A DNA stretch of 64,000 nucleotides from Niabella beijingensis. GTDB lineage: Bacteria > Bacteroidota > Bacteroidia > Chitinophagales > Chitinophagaceae. Numbering within the stretch: position 1 is the first letter of the stretch; each line of letters starts with the position of its first letter. Positions 44,088 to 52,017 of this stretch are shown piece after piece. The translations under genes were made by a program, and so were the position numbers. The notes under the pieces were generated by a model, which had not been told where the DNA came from, made no database searches, and saw only the letters and a program-made list of their open reading frames with translations. The DNA lies in assembly GCF_020034665.1 (NCBI RefSeq), contig NZ_JAIQDI010000001.1:1302001-1366000 (forward strand). Direction: 5' to 3'.

Positions 44088-44531
44088 TTAACGGAAGGAC
44101 CGTTGCATTTCCCTGATTATCTTTTCTACGGTGGCCCTTGCGGTATTAAAGCCGTTTGTTCCGTTCGGGTTCGCCTTATATTCCTTCGATGTCCAAAGCA
44201 CTTCGCCCGCTGCATCTTCAAGAGCTACAGAAGCCCGTACCGTAACCCCGCCCCAGGACCAGGCAGTCATACCGCGATGTGTTTGCACCTGTAAACGCAG
44301 GGTCCCGGCGGTATTCTTTTTTGAACCGGCGATCGTCCAGTATCCCCATTCTTTCAGCTGGTGTTCCAGCTCTTTTTTTACATCGTTCGCATGTGCGTCC
44401 TTATTACTGACAACATATACTGCAGCTCCTTTCTCCGGCCTGCCCTCCTGGGCGAAGGCCCCGGCCGGCAGCAGTATCAACAATATGACAAGTACTTTTA
44501 TTAATTGCATCCTGTTTTTTTTGGCGATCAT
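44088..44531 (-). CDS. Small exported protein, unknown function
   Basis: A 147-aa protein with a signal peptide ending GAFAQ. The mature part resembles a lipoprotein-like or LPS-assembly-type alpha/beta domain: NDVKKELEHQLKEWGYWTI, TLRLQVQTHRGM, VTVRASVALEDAAGEVLWTS. This strand pattern is seen in proteins that form periplasmic complexes, but I do not assign a family. The ATG at 44531 overlaps the previous stop (ATGA), suggesting coupled translation; an internal Met at 44510 is an alternative start. Confidence 0.65.
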   Translation of the reverse strand: MIAKKNRMQLIKVLVILLILLPAGAFAQEGRPEKGAAVYVVSNKDAHANDVKKELEHQLKEWGYWTIAGSKKNTAGTLRLQVQTHRGMTAWSWGGVTVRASVALEDAAGEVLWTSKEYKANPNGTNGFNTARATVEKIIREMQRSFR

Positions 44532-45262
44532 TTGACCGGTATCAGGCCGCTGCCCGTAATGATCATTTTTCTTAAGTTCATATTATTCTGTTTCAGGAAG
44601 CGGTCGTGTACCGCATCGGAATCTTTTTGCTGTTGTTGTTTATCGCCGCTCCTGCGCGAGCCCTCATAAGGCTCATTGGCAAAAATGAGGTCATAGACCA
44701 GGTAGGCTGCAGCTTCCTGTTTCTGTGTATTATTCCACCGGCTTACATTCATAACAGTGGCCACCTGGTTTCTTACATAGCTGATCTGCGCGGCTCCCGG
44801 GTCATCACTCCATCCGTTTGCAATTCGCCACATACCCAGCAGGTAGGCCGTAAAAGCATCTGCATAATTGTGCTGCACATCCAATCCCCTTGTTTTCAGA
44901 TACCGTACATAGGCGGCATAAGGGTTGTCCCGGTTCAGCGCCGCCTCTAAATTTTTCCCCGAAACGGGGTTCACTTTTTTCAGATGGGCGATGATCGCCT
45001 GCTTCACTTTTACGGAAGTCGTTTCCGAGGGAACATAGCGAAAAGCCGAAAGACGGTCCCCTGCGGCTGGGCCGGATCTTGCAGGACTACCGGCACCTGA
45101 CTTCCCCAGGCGGATCTTCTCCTGTTCGTATTCACTCCGTATCCGCTCCCGCTGAAAATCATGTATGGCAATATTTGAGATCGTTGCAGTAAGCATATCC
45201 TGTCCGCAGGCGGTGCACGGTACCAGGATGAAGAAGCTGCACAGGAGTAAAAATGTTTTCAT
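44528..45262 (-). CDS. Exported protein, possibly DUF6683-like
   Basis: A 244-aa protein with a signal peptide (MKTFLLLCSFFILVPCTACG). The mature part is mostly helical, with TSVKVKQAIIAHLKKVNP, DAFTAYLLGMWRIANG and EAAAYLVYDLIFANEP. This resembles secreted proteins grouped as DUF6683, a low-confidence assignment. The middle of the protein (about residues 55-72) is Gly/Ser/Ala-rich and probably flexible. First of a three-gene unit of exported unknowns. Confidence 0.6.
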   Translation of the reverse strand: MKTFLLLCSFFILVPCTACGQDMLTATISNIAIHDFQRERIRSEYEQEKIRLGKSGAGSPARSGPAAGDRLSAFRYVPSETTSVKVKQAIIAHLKKVNPVSGKNLEAALNRDNPYAAYVRYLKTRGLDVQHNYADAFTAYLLGMWRIANGWSDDPGAAQISYVRNQVATVMNVSRWNNTQKQEAAAYLVYDLIFANEPYEGSRRSGDKQQQQKDSDAVHDRFLKQNNMNLRKMIITGSGLIPVK

Positions 45263-45276
45263 CTTTTTTCATTTAC

Positions 45277-45289
45277 CCCCTGCGGGGGA
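45277..45289. other. Short GC hairpin in the leader before the 244-aa exported protein gene
   Basis: CCCCC-TGC-GGGGG, a 5-bp perfect stem 15 bp upstream of the ATG at 45262. It is embedded in otherwise A/T-rich leader sequence. It is not followed by a T-run in the direction of transcription, so it is not a terminator for the upstream lipoprotein gene; it might influence translation. Confidence 0.35.
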
Positions 45290-45308
45290 TAATATTTTTT
45301 TTAACAGA

Positions 45309-45968
45309 TCAGGGCAATTCAACCGCCTTAAAATCGTCTGCCTGCAATAAGGAATAATTACCTACTGATACCCCTACATGATCCAGTGTGTGATCTGTTG
45401 TAGACGACATACTGTATAACTCGGTACCGTTACAATAAAAATGAAGCAGTCCCTCCGCCAATGTAATGCGGAGCTTATTGAACTGGTTACGTTTCACAGC
45501 ACTGTTCAGGGTCCAGTCCTTGTAGGTTACATAGGGCCGCGACATACCATTGGGATATCCTCCTACAGTAAAATAACCATCAAACGAGATCACAAAGTAA
45601 AAATTAAAATATTCATTATTAGCCGACTCCCGCGCCCCCCAGGAAAGCGCACCGGTGCCATACTTCGTTCCATTCGTGGAAGTGACCTTGATATGGGCCT
45701 CAACCGCAGTTCCTTTTTCGTTTTGAGAGAATACCGAGCCCGTCCATACATCGTGGCCTTCGCTGACACCCTCAAGATTGTAGTAGCCATTCTTTATAGA
45801 TGCAGTTGCGCCATTGTTACCCAGCGCACCCAAACTCCAATGACCATCGTCGGTACTGAAATCTGTTTCATACAATACGACCTCACTGGCCGGCGCGTCT
45901 TTTTTTTTGCTACAGGCGGCAAGTGTCATTACCAATAAAAGGCTGCTAAAAAAAATTGATTGTTTCAT
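45309..45968 (-). CDS. Lipoprotein with concanavalin/LamG-like domain
   Basis: A 219-aa protein with lipoprotein signal (LAACSKKK, Cys19). The mature sequence looks like a jelly-roll lectin domain: FSTDDGHWSLG, NGYYNLEGVSEGHDVW, EAHIKVTSTNGTKYG and a final HVGVSVGNYSLLQADDFKAV strand. It is divergent from the histidine kinase gene (starts about 195 bp apart) and may be its target or sensor partner (inference). Confidence 0.75.
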   Translation of the reverse strand: MKQSIFFSSLLLVMTLAACSKKKDAPASEVVLYETDFSTDDGHWSLGALGNNGATASIKNGYYNLEGVSEGHDVWTGSVFSQNEKGTAVEAHIKVTSTNGTKYGTGALSWGARESANNEYFNFYFVISFDGYFTVGGYPNGMSRPYVTYKDWTLNSAVKRNQFNKLRITLAEGLLHFYCNGTELYSMSSTTDHTLDHVGVSVGNYSLLQADDFKAVELP

Positions 45969-46162
45969 GTTATTTATGCTTTGTTTTCCGGCCCCGCTTT
46001 TACAGGAAAAGCGCAGGGTCTGATCATTCCATTCGTTTTGATCCTGCGTTCAAAGTTGTGCCGCAATTTTTATCCGGGCAATACTCCCAAGAGAGTATTT
46101 TTACTTCCTGGCAGTTTAATTTGAAAAATTTCTGTAACATTACCTTCTCAATAAAGCTTGAC

Positions 46163-48100
46163 GTGAACCGCTTTCTATACACCCTGCTGGCCTGTGTGCT
46201 GAGTATATCCCTGACAAAGGCGCAACTGTACCAGCACCGTGCCGACAGCCTGCAGCTGCTGCTGAAAAAGGCATCAAGTGATACTGCCCGTATCTCTCTG
46301 CTGGGCGAGCTGTCCAGTGCCTATGTCAATATGGGTGCTGTTGATACCGCCCGGGCCTTCGCCGCCCGGGCATTGGATCTCAGCCGGCAGCTGCCCGATG
46401 ATTATTACAAGGCGCTGGCTCATCACCGGATGGGGTATGTGCTGCTGCTGACCTCCCGGAACGACAGCGCCATCGACCAGTTCAACCGGTCCCGCATCCT
46501 GTTACTGCCTGATACCGCCGCACTGCCATCAAAAAAACTGTATATCAAAAGCACCAATAATCTTGCCTATGCCTATGACAATAAGGGGTACTCCGAAAAA
46601 GCAATGGAGCTGATCATTTCGATCCTCCCGCTCACCGAATCCATAAACGATACCACCATGTATGCGGTGATCCTGCACAATGTATCAGCCGGACTCACCT
46701 CCATGCAGCAATACAGCCGGGCCTATCCCTATTTTCGCAAAGACCTCCTGCTGCGGGAAAAAAAAGGACAGCCGGAGGAGCTGAGCACCACTTATTTGAG
46801 CGGGGCATTACTGATGTACTCAATGGATAGCCTGGACCAATCCAAACACTACCTGGATAAGGCTTTGGCGCTGCTGAGCGGCATCGGCAAAACCAACCTG
46901 TGGGCACGGTACTACAGCTATCTGTCTTTTTATTATACCGGTAAAAAACAATATGATCGTTCTGCAGCAGCCAGTAAAATGGCATTTGAAGAACTGAAAT
47001 CCTATCCCAACCGGGAGAACCAGTACGATGCCTACGATTCACGAAAAACGCTGGCCGCTGCCCGGGGACAGTTCATCCAGGCGAGGGATGCCGCATATAC
47101 CATCAACAAAATGGCGAAGGAAGATTCTGTTTCTACCTATACCCTGACCTCGCTCAAAGACATTGCAGCCTTTTCGAAACAGGCGGGAGATATGACTACT
47201 GCATACGACTACCTTGAGCAATACTCGTTTTTAAAAGACAGTATGGACAAACAGCAGACCTCCCTTATGATGAATGAGCTGGAGCTGCGTTATCAGACTT
47301 CGCAGAAAGAGCAACAGATCCTCGAACTGAAGACCCGGTCGAAAATGCAAAAGATCTCCTTATGGGGCGTACTGGCATTGCTGACCCTTACCATTCTTTT
47401 CTTTATTTACAGCGTTAAACAAAAAAAGATACAGACCGCCCAGCAGCTGCGGTCGCTGGAGCAGGAGCAACAGCTGAAGGTATCCAATGCATTGCTGATC
47501 GGAGAGGAACGCGAACGCAGCCGCCTGGCACGCGACCTGCACGATGGCCTGGGGGGAATGCTGGCCGGGGTAAAGCTCAATCTTTCCGGAATGGTCTATA
47601 ACCATGAGCAGCACCGCAGCGGGCTGGAGCTTTATCCGGTCATCGACCAGCTTGATAACTCCGTAAAGGAACTGCGGCGGATCGCCCGGAATATGATGCC
47701 GGAATCGCTGTTGCGGTCCGGGCTGCAGGCGGCTTTAAAGGATCTTTGCGAAAGCATGACAACCCCCGGAACAACCATTGTCTTAAATGCCTTCCAGCTG
47801 CAACCCGATATTCCCCAGCAGGCGCAGCTGATGATCTACCGGCTGGTACAGGAGATAGTAGGCAACGCCGTAACACATGCACAGGCGGGTAAGATCATCG
47901 TGCAATGCAGTCAGGCCGACCGTATTTTTTTTATCACAGTCGAAGACAACGGCATCGGCTTTGACCCACAGCATGCCGGCCGGGAAGGTATCGGACTTAG
48001 TAATATCTACAGCCGGGTGAATTTTCTGAAAGGGAACATTCATATCGACTCCTCCTCGGAAGGCACTATCATAAATATTGAACTCAATGTTACAGCCTGA
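46163..48100 (+). CDS. TPR sensor histidine kinase, HisKA_3/LytS-NarX type
   Basis: A 645-aa kinase taken to start at GTG 46163 (MNRFLYTLLACVLSISLTKAQ), because this gives a proper signal peptide; the frame stays open upstream without one. Periplasmic TPR repeats fill about residues 25-390, one transmembrane helix is near 400-420 (ISLWGVLALLTLTILFFIY), and a coiled segment leads to the HisKA_3 dimerisation helix with phospho-acceptor His460 in RSRLARDLHDGLGG. The ATPase domain has the N-box EIVGNAVTHA and G1 box VEDNGIGFD. It overlaps the response-regulator gene by 14 bp, forming a two-component pair. Confidence 0.9.
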   Translation: MNRFLYTLLACVLSISLTKAQLYQHRADSLQLLLKKASSDTARISLLGELSSAYVNMGAVDTARAFAARALDLSRQLPDDYYKALAHHRMGYVLLLTSRNDSAIDQFNRSRILLLPDTAALPSKKLYIKSTNNLAYAYDNKGYSEKAMELIISILPLTESINDTTMYAVILHNVSAGLTSMQQYSRAYPYFRKDLLLREKKGQPEELSTTYLSGALLMYSMDSLDQSKHYLDKALALLSGIGKTNLWARYYSYLSFYYTGKKQYDRSAAASKMAFEELKSYPNRENQYDAYDSRKTLAAARGQFIQARDAAYTINKMAKEDSVSTYTLTSLKDIAAFSKQAGDMTTAYDYLEQYSFLKDSMDKQQTSLMMNELELRYQTSQKEQQILELKTRSKMQKISLWGVLALLTLTILFFIYSVKQKKIQTAQQLRSLEQEQQLKVSNALLIGEERERSRLARDLHDGLGGMLAGVKLNLSGMVYNHEQHRSGLELYPVIDQLDNSVKELRRIARNMMPESLLRSGLQAALKDLCESMTTPGTTIVLNAFQLQPDIPQQAQLMIYRLVQEIVGNAVTHAQAGKIIVQCSQADRIFFITVEDNGIGFDPQHAGREGIGLSNIYSRVNFLKGNIHIDSSSEGTIINIELNVTA

Positions 48101-48731
48101 TCCGGTGATTCATATCGCCATTGCCGACGACCACCCTATCGTGATACAGGGATTAAAGAACCTGCTGGAAGGTGTGTCCCATTTTTCCGTGACCGGCTGT
48201 TTTACTACCGGCGGCAGCCTGATGGAGGCGCTTGAACAGCACCCCGTCGACATCCTGTTGCTCGACATCAGTTTACCCGACGGTAGCGGTATCCTTTTTT
48301 GCCGGGAGATCCGTAAACGGTACCCCGCCACAAAGGTGTTGGCCATCAGCAACCTGAGCGAGCGCAGTATCATTGTACAAATGATGCAGAACGGCGCCAG
48401 CGGCTACCTGCTTAAAACCGCCGCCGCAAAAGATATACTGGATTGTGTTCACCACGCCCTGAACAACGATACACCGGTTTTCAGCAATGAGATCCGGACG
48501 ATAATGGAAAAGCCGGAACCGGATGCTCCGGCGGCATTACCGGATCTCACCAAACGGGAAAAACAGATACTCCTGCTGCTTGCGGAGGGTAAAAAATCCG
48601 CAGAGATCGCCGCAGCACTTTTCATCAGTCCGCTGACCGTGAAAACACACCGGGCCACCCTGCTTCAAAAGTTCGGAGTGAATAATATCGTATCGATGGT
48701 GAACCTTGCAAAAGAATATCATTTTATTTAG
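48087..48731 (+). CDS. NarL/LuxR-family response regulator
   Basis: A 214-aa regulator from the ATG at 48087. The receiver has the acidic pair ADDHP, phospho-acceptor Asp60 in LLLDISLPDG and Lys in GYLLKTAA. The C-terminal LuxR helix-turn-helix (LTKREKQILLLLAEGKKSAE, then SPLTVKTHRATLLQKFGVNN) binds DNA when the receiver is phosphorylated. It partners the kinase encoded directly upstream. Confidence 0.95.
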   Translation: MLQPDPVIHIAIADDHPIVIQGLKNLLEGVSHFSVTGCFTTGGSLMEALEQHPVDILLLDISLPDGSGILFCREIRKRYPATKVLAISNLSERSIIVQMMQNGASGYLLKTAAAKDILDCVHHALNNDTPVFSNEIRTIMEKPEPDAPAALPDLTKREKQILLLLAEGKKSAEIAAALFISPLTVKTHRATLLQKFGVNNIVSMVNLAKEYHFI

Positions 48732-48754
48732 TGGGCACGCAAAACGCTCCTGCG

Positions 48755-49195
48755 TTATTTGCCTGCCGTTTCTTTTTTCAGTTGTAACAGCTCGGCCTTC
48801 AGCTGCTCGATCTCCTGCTGCTGCTGTTTGATGGAAGCCACCAGGACGGGTATCAGCCCGGCTTCATCAATGGTGCTTACCCTGGCATCGCGGTAAGCAT
48901 TTTTGCCAAACATATAAGAAACTTTTCTCTCCTTTACCAGTTCCGGGAAAACGGTCTTCATGTTTTCTGCCATAAAGCCGTATTGTGCGCCTTCACTCAA
49001 TTTAAGGTACTTGTAATCCCCCGCCTTGTATTCGAACTGCCGGGGCTCCAGTTGCACTATTTTGCCGATCGGGTTATCGATGGGTACCACATTTTTTTTG
49101 ATGTCCTTGTCGGAGAGGGTCTGTGCACCGGCAACCGAAAACACCCCCGAAAACAGCACTACGTGAAGTATGTTTACCACAACTCTTCTGTTCAT
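48755..49195 (-). CDS. Solo peptidase S74 (intramolecular chaperone) domain protein with signal peptide
   Basis: A 146-aa protein. Residues 1-24 are a signal peptide (VVLFSGVFSVAGA). The mature part is almost only the S74 chaperone domain: SDKDIKKNV holds the conserved Ser28 and Lys33 of the autocleaving pair, followed by IGKIVQLEPRQFEYK, YGFMAENMKTVFPELV and a trimer-forming coil (LVASIKQQQQEIEQLKAELL). In phage tailspikes and related fibres this domain assembles the trimer and then cuts itself off. Here no stalk or spike precedes it. Confidence 0.85.
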   Translation of the reverse strand: MNRRVVVNILHVVLFSGVFSVAGAQTLSDKDIKKNVVPIDNPIGKIVQLEPRQFEYKAGDYKYLKLSEGAQYGFMAENMKTVFPELVKERKVSYMFGKNAYRDARVSTIDEAGLIPVLVASIKQQQQEIEQLKAELLQLKKETAGK

Positions 49196-49260
49196 AATTA
49201 TAATGAATTAAATGATTTGAAAAATAAAAATTCAGGAACGCCCCGTGGGCGGTAACGGCA

Positions 49261-49587
49261 TTATGCCGGCAAAGAAGGCCGCGGAGGCGGTGTCGGTATC
49301 TGGTTATACAGCTTATGGATATAGGGCTGTTTAAAAACGCAGAAGGTCTTTTTAAAAGCAGTCATGGTCAGCGGCGACAGGGAACTGCTGTCACTGATAA
49401 ACTCTTTTCCGGGGGACAGCTCTTTTATCTCAGTACTCTTTTTTTCCATGCCCGCATCTGCAGCCAGGGAGATGTCTTCCTTCTGCAGGGACTTTTCATA
49501 CAGCAGGATGATGTCTGCGGAAAAGGCCGCAAAAACAATAACCAGCGATAAAAAACCGGCTGTGATATATTTTATCAGGTCAGACAT
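49261..49587 (-). CDS. Hypothetical protein with one N-terminal transmembrane helix
   Basis: A 108-aa protein from the ATG at 49587 (MSDLIKYITAGFLSLVIVFA). One hydrophobic helix (about residues 6-27) is followed by a polar Ser/Lys/Glu-rich region and a Pro-rich end (IPTPPPRPSLPA). No family recognised. A strong promoter match directly upstream supports both the gene and this start. Confidence 0.65.
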   Translation of the reverse strand: MSDLIKYITAGFLSLVIVFAAFSADIILLYEKSLQKEDISLAADAGMEKKSTEIKELSPGKEFISDSSSLSPLTMTAFKKTFCVFKQPYIHKLYNQIPTPPPRPSLPA

Positions 49588-49594
49588 CGGTATG

Positions 49595-49626
49595 CAAAGA
49601 TAAATGAACAAACGTAAGTATACAAA
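49595..49626 (-). promoter_or_regulatory. Promoter (TTTG, 20-bp spacer, TATCTTTG) for the 108-aa protein gene
   Basis: On the minus strand the -33 TTTG (49623-49626) and -7 TATCTTTG (49595-49602) are both perfect. The -7 box ends 7 bp before the ATG at 49587, so transcription should begin at or next to the start codon. Confidence 0.7.
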
Positions 49627-49715
49627 TCCGACAACCCTTGATCATGATCAACCGCTTTAATGGATATGGATGAAGGCATTGCTGAAGGTCCGTTGAAAAA
49701 GCCTAATTTGCGATC

Positions 49716-50174
49716 ATGGAAATAAGGATCAGAAGAGCCGTTGCGGCGGATTGCCCGCGGATACTGGAGCTGGTAAAAGAACTGGCACATTATGAAAAAG
49801 CCCCCGCGGAGGTTACCGTATCCCGGGAGCATTTCAGGGAAAGCGGATTTGGTCCCAACCCCGTATGGTGGGCATTTGTAGCGGAAACAGAAACCGGTGT
49901 TGTTGCCTTTGCGCTGTATTATGTCCGTTTCTCTACCTGGAAAGGACAGGCGATGTACCTGGAAGATATCCTGGTTACCGAATCCATGCGGGGGCATAAG
50001 ATCGGTGCCCGTTTATTCGACCGGCTGTTTGAAGAGGCAAAGGAAAAGGGATTCCAGCGGATCTGCTGGCAGGTACTCGACTGGAATGAGCCCGCGATCA
50101 ATTTTTATAAAAAGTACAACGCCCATTTTGATGGCGAGTGGATCAACTGTTCGGTATCATTGCAAGGGCACTAA
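49716..50174 (+). CDS. GNAT acetyltransferase, diamine/spermidine acetyltransferase-like
   Basis: A 152-aa GNAT resembling the SSAT group: LVKELAHYEKAPAEV, then YVRFSTWKGQAMYLEDILV and RGHKIGARLFDRL for acetyl-CoA, and WNEPAINFYKKYNAH at the end. SSAT-like enzymes acetylate polyamines or thialysine. The exact substrate is open. Confidence 0.85.
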   Translation: MEIRIRRAVAADCPRILELVKELAHYEKAPAEVTVSREHFRESGFGPNPVWWAFVAETETGVVAFALYYVRFSTWKGQAMYLEDILVTESMRGHKIGARLFDRLFEEAKEKGFQRICWQVLDWNEPAINFYKKYNAHFDGEWINCSVSLQGH

Positions 50175-50254
50175 AATAAGATTTACCATACGGTAAAGGA
50201 TATTGTTAATAAGAAGTTCGGAAAGCCTAGCAGCTTCGCTATATTTTTTAACGT

Positions 50255-50422
50255 TTGGGCAAACAGGAAGGATTTACCGCTGGTCTTATCTTATTGAGCT
50301 TCGTGTTTTATCCCATCCCGGGTTTTGGAAGTGCCCGGTATCTGGGGCCCTACGGCGATCCGGAAGCCTTCCGGGCAGCTACGGAAAACAATCGCTTTGA
50401 TTTCGAAAAAAACAATCCGTAG
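50255..50422 (+). CDS. Possible 55-aa membrane protein or gene remnant
   Basis: An in-frame stretch beginning at TTG 50255 encodes a short hydrophobic segment (FTAGLILLSFVFYPIPGFG) followed by a polar tail ending FEKNNP. A terminator follows 22 bp after the stop, which suggests a real unit, but there is no ATG and no recognised family, so it may also be a decayed fragment. The rest of the 50175-50574 gap holds only the two terminators. Confidence 0.3.
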   Translation: MGKQEGFTAGLILLSFVFYPIPGFGSARYLGPYGDPEAFRAATENNRFDFEKNNP

Positions 50423-50443
50423 TCATTGTTTTTTGACATTAAA

Positions 50444-50475
50444 AAAGGCCGGGTAAATATCCGGCCTTTCCTTTA
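50444..50475 (+). terminator. Terminator hairpin on the plus strand
   Basis: A 9-bp perfect stem (AAAGGCCGG 50444-50452 with CCGGCCTTT 50461-50469) and a T-rich tail, closing the GNAT/small-ORF unit. Confidence 0.8.
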
Positions 50476-50521
50476 AAAGCAGCACATCACCCGTGCTATT
50501 ATCATGATCCCATACGGGTTA

Positions 50522-50551
50522 TAAAAAAACAAGCCCCGCATCAGCGGGGCT
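50522..50551 (-). terminator. Terminator after the porin gene
   Basis: An 8-bp GC-rich stem (AGCCCCGC 50532-50539 with GCGGGGCT 50544-50551) followed on the minus strand by seven to eight Ts, 23 bp after the porin stop. Confidence 0.9.
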
Positions 50552-50574
50552 CTTACCAGCAGTAATGGTATCAA

Positions 50575-51648
50575 TCAGAAAGAATATACAGCAGCAACCA
50601 GGAAGGTGCCCGTGCTCTTGGTGCCGTCTCCGGAGTTTTTTGTAAAAATGGGATCCTTCGCACTGTCGATCCGGAATTCCGGTATGATCATCAGTCCGCT
50701 TACCGGCTTGAAGTTAAAGGACAGCGTGCCCTGCACAATAGAGGTTCCGAACAGCGCACTGCCGTCGGCATTTGCGATCACGCCTTTTTTATCATCAAAA
50801 TATTCGCCGCGCAGTGTAATCCCGAACTTATCGCTAGGATCCACATTTACATAAAGCGCCGAACCCCACCAGGACTGTGAAGACACATCCGGGGCTTTAA
50901 CAAATTTTACCGTGCCGTCATACCCCAGGGAGAATTTGTCGGTGATCTTCGCTGTGGCTGTAAGACCCAGCTGGTTCGAAGCGATCGCTGCGGTATCCTT
51001 ACCGCCTACGTAGTTCAGATACACATTCACCTTTTCCGAGGTTTTGCTGATCTGTCCGACAATAAACTTCTTGTTCCAGGGGGCTGACAGGTAATCGGTT
51101 GGGTTGGTCACCCCCGCCATCACGCCAAAGCCCTCTCCAAAAGTGAAATCCGCTTTCAATCCGGTATGTGAGAAGGGACCATAGGAGAACATATAGCTCA
51201 TACTATAGTTCCTGTTTAGCTGGGGATCCAGCAGTTCATAACCCACGTGGGTACCCCATTTACCGGCCGACAGTTTAATATTATCAGTGGGAGCATAAGT
51301 GATATAGGCCTGTTTAATAGATTGTGTGATGCCGCTTTCAGCATAAGAAAACTCTTTTGCTCTTGTTCCGAAGCCGAGGTCTACCACAATCCCGGCTTTT
51401 CCTTTGGTATAGCTGGCCTTTAAAGAGGCCATACCCAGCTCAAAGGAATTGTGGGAATTAGTAAAACTGGTGAAATTATTTGCCTGCTGGACAGATTTGG
51501 CATGGTTAAAGTTAAAACGGTAATACGCATCTACAGAGCCATTGATCTGCAGATCTCCCTTATCTTCCACTTCGTTCGTGGTTGCGTCCTGGGCCAATAA
51601 AGCACCGGAAATAAAAATCGTCTTTGTGAGCAACAGAATTTTCCTCAT
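50575..51648 (-). CDS. Outer-membrane beta-barrel porin (BBP2 family)
   Basis: A 357-aa protein with signal peptide (MRKILLLTKTIFISGALLAQ). The mature part is built of amphipathic strands (INGSVDAYYRFNFNHAK, SFELGMASLKASYTKGKAG, KLSAGKWGTHVGYELLDP) and ends with the outer-membrane signature LVAAVYSF. It matches the BBP2-like putative porin family of Bacteroidota. The transported solute is unknown. It is transcribed away from efp across an AT-rich gap. Confidence 0.88.
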   Translation of the reverse strand: MRKILLLTKTIFISGALLAQDATTNEVEDKGDLQINGSVDAYYRFNFNHAKSVQQANNFTSFTNSHNSFELGMASLKASYTKGKAGIVVDLGFGTRAKEFSYAESGITQSIKQAYITYAPTDNIKLSAGKWGTHVGYELLDPQLNRNYSMSYMFSYGPFSHTGLKADFTFGEGFGVMAGVTNPTDYLSAPWNKKFIVGQISKTSEKVNVYLNYVGGKDTAAIASNQLGLTATAKITDKFSLGYDGTVKFVKAPDVSSQSWWGSALYVNVDPSDKFGITLRGEYFDDKKGVIANADGSALFGTSIVQGTLSFNFKPVSGLMIIPEFRIDSAKDPIFTKNSGDGTKSTGTFLVAAVYSF

Positions 51649-51967
51649 TCAATAAAATTTTAATTTGTTTTAAACTGGTTTATGGTCTTTTCAGAGGGCA
51701 GGCCGTTTTGGTATCGTTCTGGTCTTTCCCGGCAGGCGGGATGCTGATTGAAACAGTGCAATTTAATATTAATATTATTTATAATGTTAACTATTTTAAA
51801 CAATTATCTATTTTTTATTTGTTATTACCATTTATAAATCATATTAATTTTGATAAAAATACAAAATACGTGATTCAATTTATATTTTTTATCAAATATT
51901 TTTATTACTAATATATAAATCTTTAATTCAAAATTTTTACGGATCCGGATATTTTCCCCATCGTCTG
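51649..51967. other. AT-rich intergenic region between the porin and efp
   Basis: Roughly 51745-51930 is extremely A/T-rich compared with the surrounding DNA, with long runs of A/T only. It contains no gene I believe in. It must hold the porin promoter, which does not show an obvious TAnnTTTG on the minus strand. Confidence 0.5.
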
Positions 51968-51998
51968 TTTGCGGACTTCTCCGCAACTGCTATCTTTG
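51968..51998 (+). promoter_or_regulatory. Promoter of efp (TTTG, 19-bp spacer, TATCTTTG)
   Basis: Both boxes (51968-51971 and 51991-51998) match the Bacteroidota consensus exactly with ideal spacing; the ATG at 52018 follows after 19 bp. Confidence 0.8.
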
Positions 51999-52017
51999 CC
52001 GCCTCAAAAAAAATTAC

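Noticed and set aside
50203..50400. 65-aa plus-strand frame downstream of the SSAT-like GNAT
   Set aside because: No motif or start context; a different frame at 50255 gives a slightly better candidate with a terminator behind it.
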